DNA from: Oikopleura dioica
Lineage: Eukaryota > Chordata > Appendicularia > Copelata > Oikopleuridae
NCBI GenBank assembly: GCA_907165135.1
Contig: OU015569.1
Coordinates: 1,736,001-1,800,000, forward strand
DNA: 64,000 nt
Direction: 5' to 3'
Positions 63,119 to 64,000 of the stretch are shown here, piece after piece. Under the pieces are notes generated by a model. It saw nothing but the letters and a program-made list of their open reading frames with translations. It did not search any database and was not told the origin of the DNA. The stretch's first letter is position 1. Every line of letters begins with the position of its first letter. A program made the translations under genes and the position numbers.

Positions 63119-63398
63119 TGAGAAACAAGGTGGGAAACACTCGTAATTGCGTTCTAGAGCAATTATTTGTTTCCCACTTCGTTTTTGATTGAAAAAGAAG
63201 CAAGTGAGAAAGACTTGAGTTTCTAGAGATACAAGAAACTTGACGGCGTTTATGACAAAAAATAATGATCTCCAACAATTTCGAATATCTCTAGAAACCC
63301 CTGTCTTTCTCACTTCCTTTTTTTCAAAGAAAAACAAAGTGGGAAACAGATAAATTACCTAGAACGATTACTAGAAGTGTTTCTCACCCTGTTTCTCA
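63119..63398. mobile_element. Imperfect palindromic element, 280 bp
   Basis: The left end TGAGAAACAAGGTGGGAAAC and the right end (read inward TGAGAAACAGGGTGAGAAAC) are inverted repeats, and the two halves match over most of their length (for example GTTTCCCACTT, CAAGTGAGAAAGAC and TTTCTAGAGAT on the left, complements on the right). The centre is near 63255. No coding frame; target duplication uncertain. Confidence 0.65.
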
Positions 63399-63954
63399 GC
63401 TAACAAAAACATGAATAAATGAGCATCTACTGACGATGATGAAGATTTTGGTGTTCGAATGATGGCAAATAATCAACCGTAATCTGCTAAGCTAACTTTT
63501 CTGGCACATTATTATTCCTCAAACTGGCTTGAGCCGCGACAAAGTAGCAGGTGCAGCTTTGGGCCGCGCATTTCGCGAAAATTGGCTAAAAATATTATCC
63601 GGGTTGGGCGATTTTGACGGAAGTGCAACCACAATCGCGTGCACCTGTTTGTCCATTTGCTTTTTGCCATTTTCCTCGGCGGCGCATTTCCTTTCTATTT
63701 TTGGAGGCGAACCAGCGGACCGGATGTCCGACTGCGAAGACTTCCCTTGGCGCCAAGTCAGTAATATTAATTAAGATAATCGATTATGTCGCGCAAAGGT
63801 CGCCAAAGGTTCCACTCCGCTCTGAACTGATCAACGCCACATTAGATTACTCGCATCGAAAATCATCAATTCGACGACACTAATGCTCAAGCCAATCTTT
63901 TCTATTCAATAAAAACTATCAATTGGGTCCAAATTATCGCCGTACCTTCGGAAA
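63399..63954. other. No gene recognised
   Basis: Two overlapping plus-strand open frames near 63529-63883 lack any recognisable domain and have no convincing splice sites. Nothing else is seen. Confidence 0.4.
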
Positions 63955-64000
63955 CAGAGTTGCAAATTTTTTCTGAGCTGAGCTAGCTGAGCTGAGGTTG
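63955..64000. mobile_element. Left end of a second GCTCA-repeat hAT-like element, cut by the window
   Basis: CAGAGTTGCAAATTTT followed by TGAGCTGAGCT repeats reproduces the left terminus of the element at 50405-50935. The rest lies beyond the window. Confidence 0.7.

Overview
The window reads as chordate nuclear DNA from an appendicularian tunicate (larvacean), most likely Oikopleura dioica or a close relative. The reasons are vertebrate-like orthologues split by very short introns (often 40-70 bp), same-strand genes packed 80-700 bp apart with a splice acceptor just upstream of each start codon (the layout of trans-spliced operons), and a clear minority of introns that do not start with GT (GA-AG, GC-AG and others). 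Species assignment is inference; nothing here is diagnostic on its own.

Layout. 1-11913, minus strand: RUVBL2, ABHD14, TUBE1 (epsilon-tubulin), SH3GLB (endophilin B), DPH6 (cut by the left edge), read right to left as an operon-like chain. 12173-17612, plus strand: a J-domain membrane protein, GALT and PCED1, starting 259 bp from RUVBL2 head to head. 17912-24756, minus: an SSX2IP-like coiled-coil gene, NOS1AP, GTF2A2 and a UQCRB-domain gene. 26811-30914, minus: a DLGAP/GKAP-domain gene and ZNF593. 31539-38970, minus: CEP135, CIAO2 and the NCK adaptor. 39996-45286, minus: an uncharacterised coiled-coil gene with a zinc-finger-like tail, and ANKAR. 47520-48229, plus: an unrecognised helical-repeat gene. 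About 48.6-58.8 kb is gene-poor and rich in small elements. 58812-61913, plus: a Prop1-type homeobox gene with long introns. The rest, to 64000, is mostly repeat elements.

Small non-autonomous DNA transposons are common. Several have target duplications of 8 bp (hAT-like), TTAA (piggyBac-like) or TA (Tc1/mariner-like). The most interesting is a 528-bp hAT-like element exactly at an exon-intron boundary of PCED1: the element's own terminal CAG replaces the last exon codon, so the protein can only be kept if splicing uses an unusual GG donor or an equivalent. At least six other introns need GA, GC or AT donors for the conserved protein to read through. RUVBL2 and PCED1 each carry a one-base frame break in a five-base homopolymer, which may be assembly error or a real variant.

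Most genes are unrelated housekeeping genes, as expected for appendicularian operons. Three relate to centrioles or centrosomes (TUBE1, CEP135, SSX2IP-like). Exon boundaries were worked out by eye from conserved protein continuity and splice sites; CDS coordinates are the span from start to stop including introns.
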